Source: JBGQAS01 sp964498605 (GTDB taxonomy: Bacteria; Chloroflexota; Anaerolineae; Anaerolineales; Anaerolineaceae). From it: a DNA stretch of 64,000 bases. The notes beneath the pieces are model-generated. The model saw only the letters and a list, made by a program, of their open reading frames with translations. It was not told the DNA's origin and did not search any database. A program made the position numbers and the translations under genes. Each line of letters starts with the position of its first letter. Positions within the stretch are counted from its first letter, which is position 1. This document shows, one piece after another, positions 18,745 to 28,368 of the stretch. The stretch lies in assembly GCA_964498605.1 (NCBI GenBank), contig CAZCHK010000002.1, positions 59,420-123,419 on the forward strand, written 5' to 3'.

Positions 18745-21282
18745 ATGACTCCTGTTATTGGCTGGTTCGTGACATCACTTTGGTTGGGATTGCTGTCCTT
18801 TCCGATTGCCTTCAAGTTCTTTCCCAAATTGGCAGACCGCGGTTATTCCATGGCGAAGGCGTTGGGGATCCTGCTCAACAGTTACATTTTCTGGCTGCTT
18901 GCGTGTGGTCAGATCCTGCCGAACTCAACAAGTGGCGTTCTCACCGCGACAATCATCCTTGCCTTCATCAGCTATTTATGTCTTAAAAGCGTGGGCTGGA
19001 GGGAATTCCTCGCCTGGTGCAAATCGAACATCAGCCTTCTCATTACGTGCGAATTGGTTTTTCTGATCAGTTTTCTTGCCCTGGTCTTTCTTCGATCGAT
19101 GAACCCGGAGATCGCCAACACTGAAAAACCGATGGAACTTGCCTTCATTAATTCCATTTTAAGATCCCCGTCATTTCCGCCTGCTGATCCATGGCTTTCG
19201 GGCTATTCGATTTCCTACTATTACTTTGGTTATGTCATGATTTCCGCCTTGATACGACTGACGGTCGTCAGTTCCGGTATTGGATACAATCTGGCTTCAG
19301 CAACGTGGTTCGGGCTGACCGCTCTGGGCGCATTCGGTATCCTCTTCAATATCGTGTTTCGATCCAAAAAAAGTCGCGGAAAACCGCTGCTGGCAGGTTT
19401 GTTAGGCCCGCTGTTCCTCTTGATCGTATCCAACCTTGAGGGACTGCTTGAGGTGCTGCACGCCAGGAGGCTCTTTTGGAAAGCTGATTCAACTGGAGCG
19501 TGGGTATCAAAATTCTGGACATGGCTGGATATCATGGATCTCAATCAAGCCCCTGCACATCCTGCTTCATGGATACCGCAGCGCTGGATGTGGTGGTGGC
19601 GAGCCAGCCGGGTTGTGACGCAATACGACCTTTTCGGCAATCATAAAGAAGTGATCGATGAATTCCCGTTCTTTTCCTACTTGCTGTCCGATCTTCATCC
19701 GCATGTACTTGCGATGCCTTTTGTCCTGCTGGCGATCGGTTTTGCCGTTCAATCGTTCTTTTACTGGGTGGATGATGGTTCAAGAAGCTTCAGCTTAAAG
19801 GCTTGGATGAAACAACCTTCATTCTGGCTGTGTTCGTTAATTTTCGGCAGCCTGGGTTTTCTGAACACGTGGGATCTGCCATTCTACCTGGCCTTCATCA
19901 GCTTTCTTTTTGCGCTGGCCAGGTATTCTGAAAACGGAAAATTTTGGGCGGGAGCGCGGGATTTTGTCAGGTTTTTCCTGTTGATACTTGGCACCGGGAT
20001 CGTGTTGTTCTCGCCCTTTTATGTCAGTTTTCAATCCCAGGCTGGTGGGATATTGCCCAGTCTGGAGTTCTTCACCAGGGGAGTGCATTTCTGGGTGATG
20101 TTTGGCGCTCTGCTGGTCCCGATTTGTTGCTGGCTGGTTTGGAAGATCTGGAAGAACAGAGGCCGCATCTCGCTCAAGAATGGCGTATTTTTCACGGCAG
20201 GTGTCCTGCTGGTGTTATTCGGAACCTCGTGGTCATTGGGGTGGCTGCTGTCTTCCTCGCGGCAGTGGAGCGAAAAGCTATTAGCCAGCTCCTCGCAGCT
20301 GATTAACCGGATAGGATTAAAAATGCAGGCAAGCGGTCTGACTTTTTCCGCGATCCATGGGAATGTGGATAAGAACACACTGTTGCTGGAATCATTTACG
20401 GCAAGATTCCGGTCGCCTGGCACCTGGTTGGTGATTGGCGCGATCGTGTTTGGAGCCTGGAGCTTGCTGTCGGGTACAAAATCAGAGGGCAAAAATCAGG
20501 ACCCACTCAGTGAGAAGATTATTCAACCAGATTCCGCGGAAAGGAAACCGATCAAAGGTTTGATCCCCGTGATGATTTTGTTCGGAGCCGCGTTGAGCCT
20601 GGCACCTGAATTTGTTTACCTGCAGGACCAGTTTGGCTGGCCGATTAACACCTACTTCAAGTTCTATTTTGCCGCCTGGATATTCTGGGGTCTTTCTGCC
20701 GCTTATTGTTTTTGGTCACTGATCAATCTGGCCAGGAAGGGCTGGCGCATCGCCGGAGTCACCTTGTCAATACTTTTCGTTCTTGGGGGATTGGTTTATC
20801 CGATTTTAGGCTCGTATTCGAAAAGCAACGGTTTTCATATCGAAGATTTAACTCTGGATGGTCTGGCATTCAGGGATCAGTATTTTCCTGAAGAGGAAGT
20901 CGGAATCGAGTGGTTGAGGAACGCTCCTTATGGATATGTTGTTGAGGCAATTGGCGGGCAATACAGCGAATATGCGCGCATCGCGACAGAAACAGGATTA
21001 CCAAACGTGCTGGGATGGCCGGGACATGTCAATCAGTGGCGCGGCGGAGTGGAGGAAATGGGTTCTCGTGAGGCGGATGTAAGGCTGCTTTATGAAAGCT
21101 CAAACTGGGACGAGGCAGCTTCGGTTCTGGACCGTTACCTTGTCCGTTACGTGATTGTGGGCTCCCTGGAAAAATCCAGATATCCTGGGCTTGAGGAAGA
21201 AAAATTTACCAACCATTTAAGGATCGCGTTTCAAAATCCATCTTTGACCATTTACGAGTATTCAGGTGCATGGAATGATTGA
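18745..21282 (+). CDS. DUF2298 (Chlor_Arch_YYY) polytopic membrane protein
   Basis: An 845-residue protein with about 15-17 helices. It carries the same landmarks as the C-terminal half of the giant protein before it: DPWLSGYSISYYYFGY near residue 157, SYLLSDLHPHVLAMP near 315, GFLNTWDLPFYLAF near 374, and a C-terminal soluble part containing EAIGGQYSEYAR and TGLPNVLGWPGH. The DLHPH histidines and aspartate look like a conserved active or binding site. The ATG follows the previous stop codon by one base, so the two are surely co-expressed. The family occurs in Chloroflexi and archaea beside glycosyltransferases; its activity is unknown. Confidence 0.8.
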   Translation: MTPVIGWFVTSLWLGLLSFPIAFKFFPKLADRGYSMAKALGILLNSYIFWLLACGQILPNSTSGVLTATIILAFISYLCLKSVGWREFLAWCKSNISLLITCELVFLISFLALVFLRSMNPEIANTEKPMELAFINSILRSPSFPPADPWLSGYSISYYYFGYVMISALIRLTVVSSGIGYNLASATWFGLTALGAFGILFNIVFRSKKSRGKPLLAGLLGPLFLLIVSNLEGLLEVLHARRLFWKADSTGAWVSKFWTWLDIMDLNQAPAHPASWIPQRWMWWWRASRVVTQYDLFGNHKEVIDEFPFFSYLLSDLHPHVLAMPFVLLAIGFAVQSFFYWVDDGSRSFSLKAWMKQPSFWLCSLIFGSLGFLNTWDLPFYLAFISFLFALARYSENGKFWAGARDFVRFFLLILGTGIVLFSPFYVSFQSQAGGILPSLEFFTRGVHFWVMFGALLVPICCWLVWKIWKNRGRISLKNGVFFTAGVLLVLFGTSWSLGWLLSSSRQWSEKLLASSSQLINRIGLKMQASGLTFSAIHGNVDKNTLLLESFTARFRSPGTWLVIGAIVFGAWSLLSGTKSEGKNQDPLSEKIIQPDSAERKPIKGLIPVMILFGAALSLAPEFVYLQDQFGWPINTYFKFYFAAWIFWGLSAAYCFWSLINLARKGWRIAGVTLSILFVLGGLVYPILGSYSKSNGFHIEDLTLDGLAFRDQYFPEEEVGIEWLRNAPYGYVVEAIGGQYSEYARIATETGLPNVLGWPGHVNQWRGGVEEMGSREADVRLLYESSNWDEAASVLDRYLVRYVIVGSLEKSRYPGLEEEKFTNHLRIAFQNPSLTIYEYSGAWND

Positions 21283-23011
21283 CATCGCTTCTCGAAAAAA
21301 AAAGCTCCCCAGCTGGTATTTTCTTGTTTTATTGGGAATTACCTTGGCCGCTTTTGGATTGCGCATGATCCGGCTGGATCGTGTTGCATTGAGCGACATC
21401 GAAGCAGCAAACGCACTGGATGTCGTGAAATTCATTCAGGATCAATCGCTTACATCGAATGCTCAACCGATTTACATCAATGTGACAGCGCAGTTATTCT
21501 GGTTGAGTGACACCTCCAATTTTATCGCCAGATTTCTGCCGGCCGTGACGGGCAGCCTGTTGTGTTTTCTTCCAGCTTTTCTGCAAAAGAAATTTGGCAG
21601 CAGGTTCACGATCATCCTGGCGATCATTCTGGCAGTTGATCCAGGCATGGTGGCTCTATCCAGGCAGGCGGATTCTTCCATACTGGCAATAACCTTTCTT
21701 ACCGCTGCAGTGCTTTGTGTTTGGAAAAAGAAATCCATCGCGGCAGGATCGTTTTTCGGATTTGCCCTTTTGAGCGGTGCAAGGTTCTGGCTGTTGATTT
21801 CCGGGTTGATATTTTCCTGGGGGCTATCCAAACTGATCCGGGATCGCCAGACAGGACCGCAGGCAGTGGCTGGAGAATCAACAGCAGATGGTCCTGAGCA
21901 TGGAAAAACCGGTTTGTTTCGGCTGGGGGTCGCGTGCGTGGTGACCGCTGTGGTGGTTGGAACCAGCTTTTTTACACGCGTGGGACAAATGAGCGGTATT
22001 GCGGGAGGTTTTTTGGAATACCTTAGCGGTTGGCGATCTCAAGCTGTCAGCGAACCAATATCCGCATCGAGCTTTGGAGTGACATTCGCTTCTTCTTCCG
22101 CCTTTGTGATCGTCACAGCACTTTTTGGATTTGTAAAGGGAGCCTTAAAAAGAGACAGGTTGTGGATTTATTTGGGAATTTTGACCACAACGATGTTTGT
22201 GGTGCTCGCACTCTGGGCTTCTCGCCGTTTATCTGATATCGGGTTGATCACTTTACCCGCCATCCTTCTCTCTGCTTTTCAAATAGACTCTCTGATTAAA
22301 AGTGCGGAAGAAAAATCCAGACAAGTTATCACGGCCTTCACTGTGCATTTATCCTTGGTGATATTCGCGTACCTGAATTTTTTATGGATCATCAGGAACG
22401 CCACTTCCGCTGCAGATGATGCGACAATGCACATGATAGCGGCAATCGCTGCGATTGTGATGATCTTCGCGGTCACGCTTCTGGAGGGATGGGGGTGGTC
22501 CTGGAGGATTGCCAAAGCCGGGCTGCTGCTGACATTGACAATTTCCCTGGGGCTCCACGCAGTTTTTCAGACCAGTCGGGTCATCCGCCAAGCAGAAAGC
22601 GATGAGAACAACCTGTTGATACGTACGGTAGTGATCGGCGAATCCTTGTTAGAAAAAAGTATCGATCAGATCGCTTTCATGAACGGTAAGGACAAAAGAG
22701 CTGTAGATATCGCGGTTGAGGGAAGTATTCCTGATTCACTGCGATGGGCTCTTCGGGACCGGTTTGTGACTTTCTACCCAAGCGGAATTCCTCCCATGAA
22801 CGCGCCATCGATCATCATTTCGCTGGAGGAAAAAACCCCTCAATTGGCCGATGAATACCGGGGGCAGCGAATGATCTGGTCGAGGACCAGCGATACTGAT
22901 TTTGCGGATCTTTCTGGATGGTTGAGCTGGGCATTATTAAGAAATTCAACGGGGAACAAGACACATCTGTTTTTCTGGGTAAGGTCTGATTTATTGCCCG
23001 ATTCTTATTAG
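21275..23011 (+). CDS. GT-C membrane protein (GT39-like)
   Basis: A polytopic protein of 578 residues: about 11-12 helices followed by a soluble tail of about 150 residues. The N-terminal region FGLRMIRLDRVALSDIEA has the position and DxE-like acidic pair of GT-C transferases, and VDPGMVALSRQADSSILA resembles the second conserved loop. Motifs are weaker than in the other two GT-C genes here, so this one may have a divergent role. Start is ATG 21275 (ATGATTGA overlap with the preceding stop) or GTG 21266. Confidence 0.65.
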   Translation: MIDIASRKKKLPSWYFLVLLGITLAAFGLRMIRLDRVALSDIEAANALDVVKFIQDQSLTSNAQPIYINVTAQLFWLSDTSNFIARFLPAVTGSLLCFLPAFLQKKFGSRFTIILAIILAVDPGMVALSRQADSSILAITFLTAAVLCVWKKKSIAAGSFFGFALLSGARFWLLISGLIFSWGLSKLIRDRQTGPQAVAGESTADGPEHGKTGLFRLGVACVVTAVVVGTSFFTRVGQMSGIAGGFLEYLSGWRSQAVSEPISASSFGVTFASSSAFVIVTALFGFVKGALKRDRLWIYLGILTTTMFVVLALWASRRLSDIGLITLPAILLSAFQIDSLIKSAEEKSRQVITAFTVHLSLVIFAYLNFLWIIRNATSAADDATMHMIAAIAAIVMIFAVTLLEGWGWSWRIAKAGLLLTLTISLGLHAVFQTSRVIRQAESDENNLLIRTVVIGESLLEKSIDQIAFMNGKDKRAVDIAVEGSIPDSLRWALRDRFVTFYPSGIPPMNAPSIIISLEEKTPQLADEYRGQRMIWSRTSDTDFADLSGWLSWALLRNSTGNKTHLFFWVRSDLLPDSY

Positions 23012-23026
23012 AATGGATTGCATAAG

Positions 23027-23725
23027 ATGGATCAACCAAGAGTCATAGCGATAGACGGTCCCGCGGCATCGGGAAAATCCACGCTGGCGGAGAAATTGGC
23101 GTCCCGGCTGAATTATCTCTATTTCGATACAGGCGCGATGTACCGGGCGGTGACCTTGGTGGCTCTTCGAAAAGAGATCGAGATAGACGATGAGGAAAAG
23201 GTCACTTCTCTGGCTGATTCGATCGTCATTGATATTCAGCTTCCGTCCCGGGCGGATGGGAGGATGTACGATGTTCTTGTGGACGAGGAGGATGTTACCT
23301 GGGCAATTCGCACACCTGAGGTGGAGAGGTACGTTTCACCCGTGTCGGCCTACGCTGGTGTTCGGAAAGCATTGACAGAGCAGCAGCGCAGGATCGCGCA
23401 AAGAGGAGGGGTCGTCATGGCTGGCAGGGACATTGGAACAGTGGTTTGTCCTGACGCGGAAGTAAAAATCTATCTTGAGGCATCCCTGGACGAAAGAGCA
23501 AAACGTCGCTACCTGGAAGTGAAAGCGCGCGGGAAACCGGCTGATTTTGATGAAATCTATCAATCCATGAAACTGCGCGATCAAATTGATAGCACGCGTT
23601 CTGTCGCCCCTCTCCGGCCAGCCGAGGATGCCACAATCATACAAACTGATCACATCCGTGCGGACGAATTGTTGGAGAACGTTCTTGGGATCATCCAAAA
23701 AAAATATCCCCGGAGAGAAATGTAG
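23027..23725 (+). CDS. cmk: Cytidylate kinase
   Basis: Cmk phosphorylates CMP and dCMP. The 232-residue protein begins with the P-loop IAIDGPAASGKSTLA and continues with YFDTGAMYRAVTL, the CMP-binding signature; GGVVMAGRDIGTVVCPDAEVK and the lid region are in place. ATG 23027 gives the usual N-terminus; a TTG at 23018 is also possible. Gene order cmk after a GT-C gene is accidental in function but places it within the same long transcript. Confidence 0.95.
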   Translation: MDQPRVIAIDGPAASGKSTLAEKLASRLNYLYFDTGAMYRAVTLVALRKEIEIDDEEKVTSLADSIVIDIQLPSRADGRMYDVLVDEEDVTWAIRTPEVERYVSPVSAYAGVRKALTEQQRRIAQRGGVVMAGRDIGTVVCPDAEVKIYLEASLDERAKRRYLEVKARGKPADFDEIYQSMKLRDQIDSTRSVAPLRPAEDATIIQTDHIRADELLENVLGIIQKKYPRREM

Positions 23726-23735
23726 TGGAGAGAAC

Positions 23736-25073
23736 ATGTGTGATACTTTAGTAGCTCTTGGCAGCGCCACAAGAAACAAGAATACATTATTCGCGAAGAA
23801 TTCTGATCGGGACCCAAATGAAGCTCACTATATTGAAGTGGTCAAAGAAGCCCGGCACGCTCCTGGAGACATGGTGAAATGCACCTACATCGATATTCCA
23901 CAGGTGGATCACACGCATCGAGTCCTGCTGGCAAAACCCTTTTGGATCTGGGGCGGTGAAATGGGCAGCAACGAGTTTGGCGTCGTCATAGGGAATGAGG
24001 CGGTTTTTACAAAGGTCAATGACGCGAAAAAACCTCGCCTGCAGGGAATGGACCTTTTGCGCTTAGCCCTGGAACGTTCAAAATCGGCAGAAGAAGCCAT
24101 GCACGTGATCATCGATCTGCTAAAGAAATTCGGGCAGGGCGGGAACTGCGGATTCACGCACCCCTTTTTTTACGATAATTCCTTCTTGATCGCTGACGCG
24201 ACAAGTGCCTGGGTCCTTGAAAGTGCAGGGACGGAGTGGGCTGCTGAAAGGGTGAAAAGCGTTCGCTCAATTTCAAACCGGTTGACAATTGGAGCAAAAT
24301 GGGACCTGGCGTCGGACGATCTGGTCCGGTTCGCGGTGGACAAGGGTTGGTGCAGAAAAAAATCGGAATTTAATTTCAGCAGGTGCTATTCAGATCCAGT
24401 GATGAATTATCTGAGCGGTTCCGCTCTGAGATTGGAGTGTACGCGCAGCTTGCTGGAACAGAAAAAGGGTCTTCTCACAGCCAAAGACATGATGGACATC
24501 CTGCGCCAGCATCCATCTGCCAGGGACGGGGATTGGTCCCCCGATAAGGGACTCAAAAAATCGCAGGTGTGCATGCACGTTGGCGCAGGGCCAATCAGAA
24601 TTAATCAGACAACGGGTTCGATGGTGTCTGAAATCGGCAAGACCGATCAGATTCACTGGTTTACCGGCACATCTTCTCCCTGCCTGAGTGTTTTTAAGCC
24701 AGTCTGGATTACATCCGGACCACCTTTGAAGGAACCTGTTCCCCAGGGTGTATACGACCCATCCACGCTTTGGTGGAGGCATGAAGCGTTCGTCCGAAAA
24801 GCCGTCCAAAATTACCCGGTCATCCGGGACATGATCAGGGAAGATCAGGAAAAACTGGAGGAAGATTCCTGGCAGCTCATTCACGAGGCGCAGCGCTTCT
24901 CGGAGTCACAAAAACGTGCTTATTCACGACAAAAATGGGCAGAAGCGGACAGGCAATTACATGGATGGTGTGAAAATATTGGGGGCGTTTTGAAAAGACG
25001 TGGAATATCCTTGTTATACTTAAATGCCATAGCAAAGCACAATCGCGCGGCACACATGGACAAACACGAATGA
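23736..25073 (+). CDS. Secernin-like C69-family peptidase
   Basis: A 445-residue Ntn-hydrolase. The start ATG 23736 has GGAG 5 bases upstream and yields MCDTLVALGSATRNKNTLFA, where Cys2 becomes the N-terminal nucleophile after methionine removal; the longer frame upstream would abolish this, so it is rejected. KNSDRDPNEAH and the WGGEMGSNEFGVVIGNEAVF block are typical of secernins and dipeptidase A. Members hydrolyse small peptides, but secernin substrates are mostly unknown. The stop overlaps the start of the sensor kinase (ATGA), suggesting coupling. No signal peptide. Confidence 0.85.
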   Translation: MCDTLVALGSATRNKNTLFAKNSDRDPNEAHYIEVVKEARHAPGDMVKCTYIDIPQVDHTHRVLLAKPFWIWGGEMGSNEFGVVIGNEAVFTKVNDAKKPRLQGMDLLRLALERSKSAEEAMHVIIDLLKKFGQGGNCGFTHPFFYDNSFLIADATSAWVLESAGTEWAAERVKSVRSISNRLTIGAKWDLASDDLVRFAVDKGWCRKKSEFNFSRCYSDPVMNYLSGSALRLECTRSLLEQKKGLLTAKDMMDILRQHPSARDGDWSPDKGLKKSQVCMHVGAGPIRINQTTGSMVSEIGKTDQIHWFTGTSSPCLSVFKPVWITSGPPLKEPVPQGVYDPSTLWWRHEAFVRKAVQNYPVIRDMIREDQEKLEEDSWQLIHEAQRFSESQKRAYSRQKWAEADRQLHGWCENIGGVLKRRGISLLYLNAIAKHNRAAHMDKHE

Positions 25074-28000
25074 GTCTGGAATTCTGGATCCTGCAATTCC
25101 CTGTCAGTATGACCTTTCCAAAAGAATGGTTGGCTTGGGCTGTATGGGGTTGTGGAATCATTCTGATCGCTGGTTTGCTTCTCAGCTTTAAAGATTTTCT
25201 TTTTCATGTTCAACGAAGGAGATTGGGATTGTTCATTATCCTGCTCCTGTTGCAGCCACTGCTGTCGTTGAGCCTGGTACTGAACATTCAATTTGACCCG
25301 GCTTCATCAATCAGGGCGGCACTTCTCTCCGGCGTACCCTGGGTGCTCGCGGCTGGGTTGATAGGGCCAATCCCCTCAACCGTGCTGGCAGTATTGGCAG
25401 GGATTATTTCATCCCTGTGGGTAACACACAATATTTTTGATCCAATCACGCTGACTCTTTTTGCATTATTCGTCAACTGGGCGGTTCAACAAAATTACCG
25501 CTCAAAATTCTTCTCCGCGCTGAGGCACCCTGTGCTTTTCTCGTCGGCAGGAATGTTTCTGTATTTCCCGCTTGCCATCGTGACGAGGCTGGTATTCCCG
25601 GACAGGACCTCCAGTCTGTTCCTGATGAGCGGGTTCAGCCAGCTCATGCTGATGATGGGATCTTTCTCAATCAATATCCTCATCGCTGCGATCTTGGCGG
25701 AGCTGATTTTTCACAGCAAGAAATCAAAATGGTATAAACCCAAGAACCTCATCGTCGCTAAGCTGGACCGGAATTCCCCAAGAAAATTTGCCTTGCTCGG
25801 CATATTGCTGTCCATCGCGTTAATCAGCTTAGGCCTTTTTATCACCTGGCAGTCTTCCGTGAAGCAGATTCATTCTTTGATCAACCATCAGCTGGAGTCA
25901 GTGATCAGCTCAGTAGAAGATGGAATTCCAACTTTCATCGAACAAGGAAAAGAAATCATTTCTTATGCAATCAGTCATATCAAAGCGAATGGAACGGTCA
26001 ATTCCAGGGAATCTCTCACCGAGCTATTTTCACGTCAGTCCTACTTCCAGGAGATCAGCATCATGGATAAGGACGGCGCAGTCATTTTCCACTTTCCTGA
26101 TGTAATCACCCCGAGCATGACTCGTGAGGATGAAGCCCGGATCATCGATCCGATCGCAAGAAGTACGTTCCAACTGTACACGACGGATTATTTCCAGCCA
26201 GATGAACCCGTATTATCTTTTCTATCCCCTATATCTCAACCCGGCGGTGAAATTGATGGGTTTATTCTGGCCAGGTCCTACATGGCGGAGAATTCCCAGG
26301 CAGTACTATTGTTTGATCAACTGAGGAGTGTTCTTTCCTATGACGGAAGAGCTCAATTAACCGATGAGTTTGGCAGGAATATTATCATCATACATTCCCC
26401 TGGTGATTCCGCCAGCTCCCCGGAAGTGGTAAACGGCACCCAGGAGGCAGATCAATACGATCTGGTCAACACGCGCATCCTTCGCGATCCCCAGTGGAGG
26501 ATCACACTTACAATCCCGGAAAGCATGATACTTTCCCAATCACGCCAGTTGGCAATACCTTACACTTTATTGCTGGTTGTGTTTATCTTGGTGCTGGTTG
26601 TTGTCTTCTACTTTTTTATCAGAGCCTACTACAAAAGGGTGGTCGGATTGAATAATGCGATCAGCAAATCCATCGAGGGTAAAACTGATTATGTTAATCC
26701 GCTGGACACGGTGGATGAAATTGGTATTCTGGGTGAATCCATCAAATCGATGTTTTATCAAAACAAAGAAGCCATATTCGATCAAGATGCGCTGCTCAGG
26801 ACTTCAAAAGCGATCATCCAAATGCAAGAACTGGAGGCAATTGTCCAACCTGTTTTTGACGCGCTTGTTCGGAAAGGCTGTGACAGCGTCAGGCTGCTGC
26901 TCACTTTTCCTGGACAGGAGAAGCAGAGTTTGCAGGGCGGATCTTCCAGCGCGCTGTACCAGCATCTTGATCTTGCGGTACTTGAGGCGGTGATCGCACA
27001 GGGCAACCTGATCATGCCGCACGTGGTGCGCAACAGGGGATTAACCATTCCAGCTGGTTTATTGGTTCCAGGCTCCCTGGCGGCATTCGCTCTGGAACAG
27101 GATGAGACCGTCATCGGAGTTTTATGGGTGGCTTTTCAGGAACCGGTGACCTTTTTTCGCGACGACATTTCCACGATCGTAGCTTTGAAGGACGAGCTCC
27201 AAAAATCCATTCTCTCATACCTGCAGATCATGGAGCTGCGTTTGTCACAGCTCGAATTCGAGTCCATGCTCAACGTGCTCCCTTTTGGGTTCCTGGTGAT
27301 TGAAAAAACAGGGCAGCTGAGTTTTGTCAACAGGCCGGTATTAGAAATCAAGGATCTGATAATTCTTCCATGGAACGAGAAGCTTTACTCGGAAGTGATC
27401 CGGCAGAATGAAATCGTGGCATTGATCAGACAGGACAATCTGAACGCAAGTATCAATGTGAAATTGGAAAATGACATGCACATGTGCGTTGGTCTTCACG
27501 CGTTCGGCGAAAAACGAATCGTAGTGATTCGGGACATTTCCAAGGAGAAAAACGAGACTCGACTGCAACGGGACTTGTTGCTCACAACAAGTCATGATAT
27601 ACGCTCGCCCTTGTCTATGATTAAAGGGTACATCAGCATGATGGAAGTGCTGGGTGGCATCAATGATCAGCAGCAAAACTACCTGGAAAAGATCTCTCTG
27701 GCTACCGAGCAGATCAGCCAGATCACCAGCGAATTGCTCGACCTGCAAAGGATCGATCGGGATACAAACCTCAAAATTGACTGCTTTTTACTCTCTGAAC
27801 TGACCGATGAGATCAGCACAATCATTGTGCCGATTGCCAGTCAGAAGAATATCCGTGTTGTGTTCAGCGGTGACATGACCACCTTTATCCGCGCCGATCG
27901 TTTATTGCTCAGGCAGGCAATCCTCAACCTGATGAACAATGCCATAGAGTGCTCTTCACTTGGCGATCAAATTGAATTGAAAGTCGCGCCGTCCGACCAG

Positions 28001-28237
28001 TCAATTCGTTTTCAAATATCTGATCAGGGAAAGGGGATAGCTCCACTGGATCTCCCCAGGTTATTCACTCCAGGGTTTCGCGTGAATCGAAAAGAGGAGA
28101 ATGCACCGCAGTACCAGGGTTTTGGCCTTTTAATCGTAAAGTTCATCGCGGAATTGCATCATGGTAAAATATGGGCTGAAAGCACGCTTGGTAAGGGCAG
28201 CACTTTTTATCTCGAAATCCCTCAAACTGACGATTGA
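25070..28237 (+). CDS. Large membrane sensor histidine kinase
   Basis: A 1055-residue kinase. Order of parts: 6-7 N-terminal helices (20-225), a further helix (about 240-260), an extracytoplasmic sensing region (about 263-495, Cache-like by position), a helix (about 497-517), HAMP (about 518-570), a GAF-like region (about 590-730), a PAS-like region (about 735-830), HisKA with H842 in TTSHDIRSPLSM, then HATPase with N-box NLMNNAIE, G1 DQGKGIA and G2 GFGLLIVK. Two separate membrane modules are unusual. No response regulator gene lies next to it. The stop codon overlaps the rpoC promoter. Confidence 0.88.
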   Translation: MSLEFWILQFPVSMTFPKEWLAWAVWGCGIILIAGLLLSFKDFLFHVQRRRLGLFIILLLLQPLLSLSLVLNIQFDPASSIRAALLSGVPWVLAAGLIGPIPSTVLAVLAGIISSLWVTHNIFDPITLTLFALFVNWAVQQNYRSKFFSALRHPVLFSSAGMFLYFPLAIVTRLVFPDRTSSLFLMSGFSQLMLMMGSFSINILIAAILAELIFHSKKSKWYKPKNLIVAKLDRNSPRKFALLGILLSIALISLGLFITWQSSVKQIHSLINHQLESVISSVEDGIPTFIEQGKEIISYAISHIKANGTVNSRESLTELFSRQSYFQEISIMDKDGAVIFHFPDVITPSMTREDEARIIDPIARSTFQLYTTDYFQPDEPVLSFLSPISQPGGEIDGFILARSYMAENSQAVLLFDQLRSVLSYDGRAQLTDEFGRNIIIIHSPGDSASSPEVVNGTQEADQYDLVNTRILRDPQWRITLTIPESMILSQSRQLAIPYTLLLVVFILVLVVVFYFFIRAYYKRVVGLNNAISKSIEGKTDYVNPLDTVDEIGILGESIKSMFYQNKEAIFDQDALLRTSKAIIQMQELEAIVQPVFDALVRKGCDSVRLLLTFPGQEKQSLQGGSSSALYQHLDLAVLEAVIAQGNLIMPHVVRNRGLTIPAGLLVPGSLAAFALEQDETVIGVLWVAFQEPVTFFRDDISTIVALKDELQKSILSYLQIMELRLSQLEFESMLNVLPFGFLVIEKTGQLSFVNRPVLEIKDLIILPWNEKLYSEVIRQNEIVALIRQDNLNASINVKLENDMHMCVGLHAFGEKRIVVIRDISKEKNETRLQRDLLLTTSHDIRSPLSMIKGYISMMEVLGGINDQQQNYLEKISLATEQISQITSELLDLQRIDRDTNLKIDCFLLSELTDEISTIIVPIASQKNIRVVFSGDMTTFIRADRLLLRQAILNLMNNAIECSSLGDQIELKVAPSDQSIRFQISDQGKGIAPLDLPRLFTPGFRVNRKEENAPQYQGFGLLIVKFIAELHHGKIWAESTLGKGSTFYLEIPQTDD

Positions 28238-28260
28238 CATTCCAATAATTGTGTTATAAT
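28234..28260 (+). promoter_or_regulatory. rpoC promoter
   Basis: TTGACA at 28234-28239, overlapping the kinase stop codon, and TATAAT at 28255-28260 are both perfect consensus, but the spacer is only 15 bases. The transcript would start near 28267 with a leader of about 100 bases. Confidence 0.65.
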
Positions 28261-28303
28261 TCAAGATTGCATGAATTCTATTGGAAAATTGTTCTAAATT
28301 ATT

Positions 28304-28325
28304 GCGCACGATGTCGACAGTGCGC
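28304..28325 (+). other. Hairpin in the rpoC leader
   Basis: GCGCAC (28304-28309) pairs with GTGCGC (28320-28325) around the self-complementary core TGTCGACA (28312-28319). No T-run follows, so it is not a plain terminator. It may be a binding, processing or stability element in the rpoC 5' leader. Confidence 0.4.
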
Positions 28326-28368
28326 TAATGTTGGTTAATTCTCCAAGCCGATCTCAGGAGGAACATCA

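Noticed and set aside
23586..23735. Longer N-terminus for the secernin-like protein
   Set aside because: It overlaps cmk by 140 bases and would remove the N-terminal cysteine that acts as nucleophile; the ATG at 23736 has a good ribosome-binding site.
24390..24884. 164-codon minus-strand ORF
   Set aside because: Antisense to the secernin-like gene, no recognisable features.
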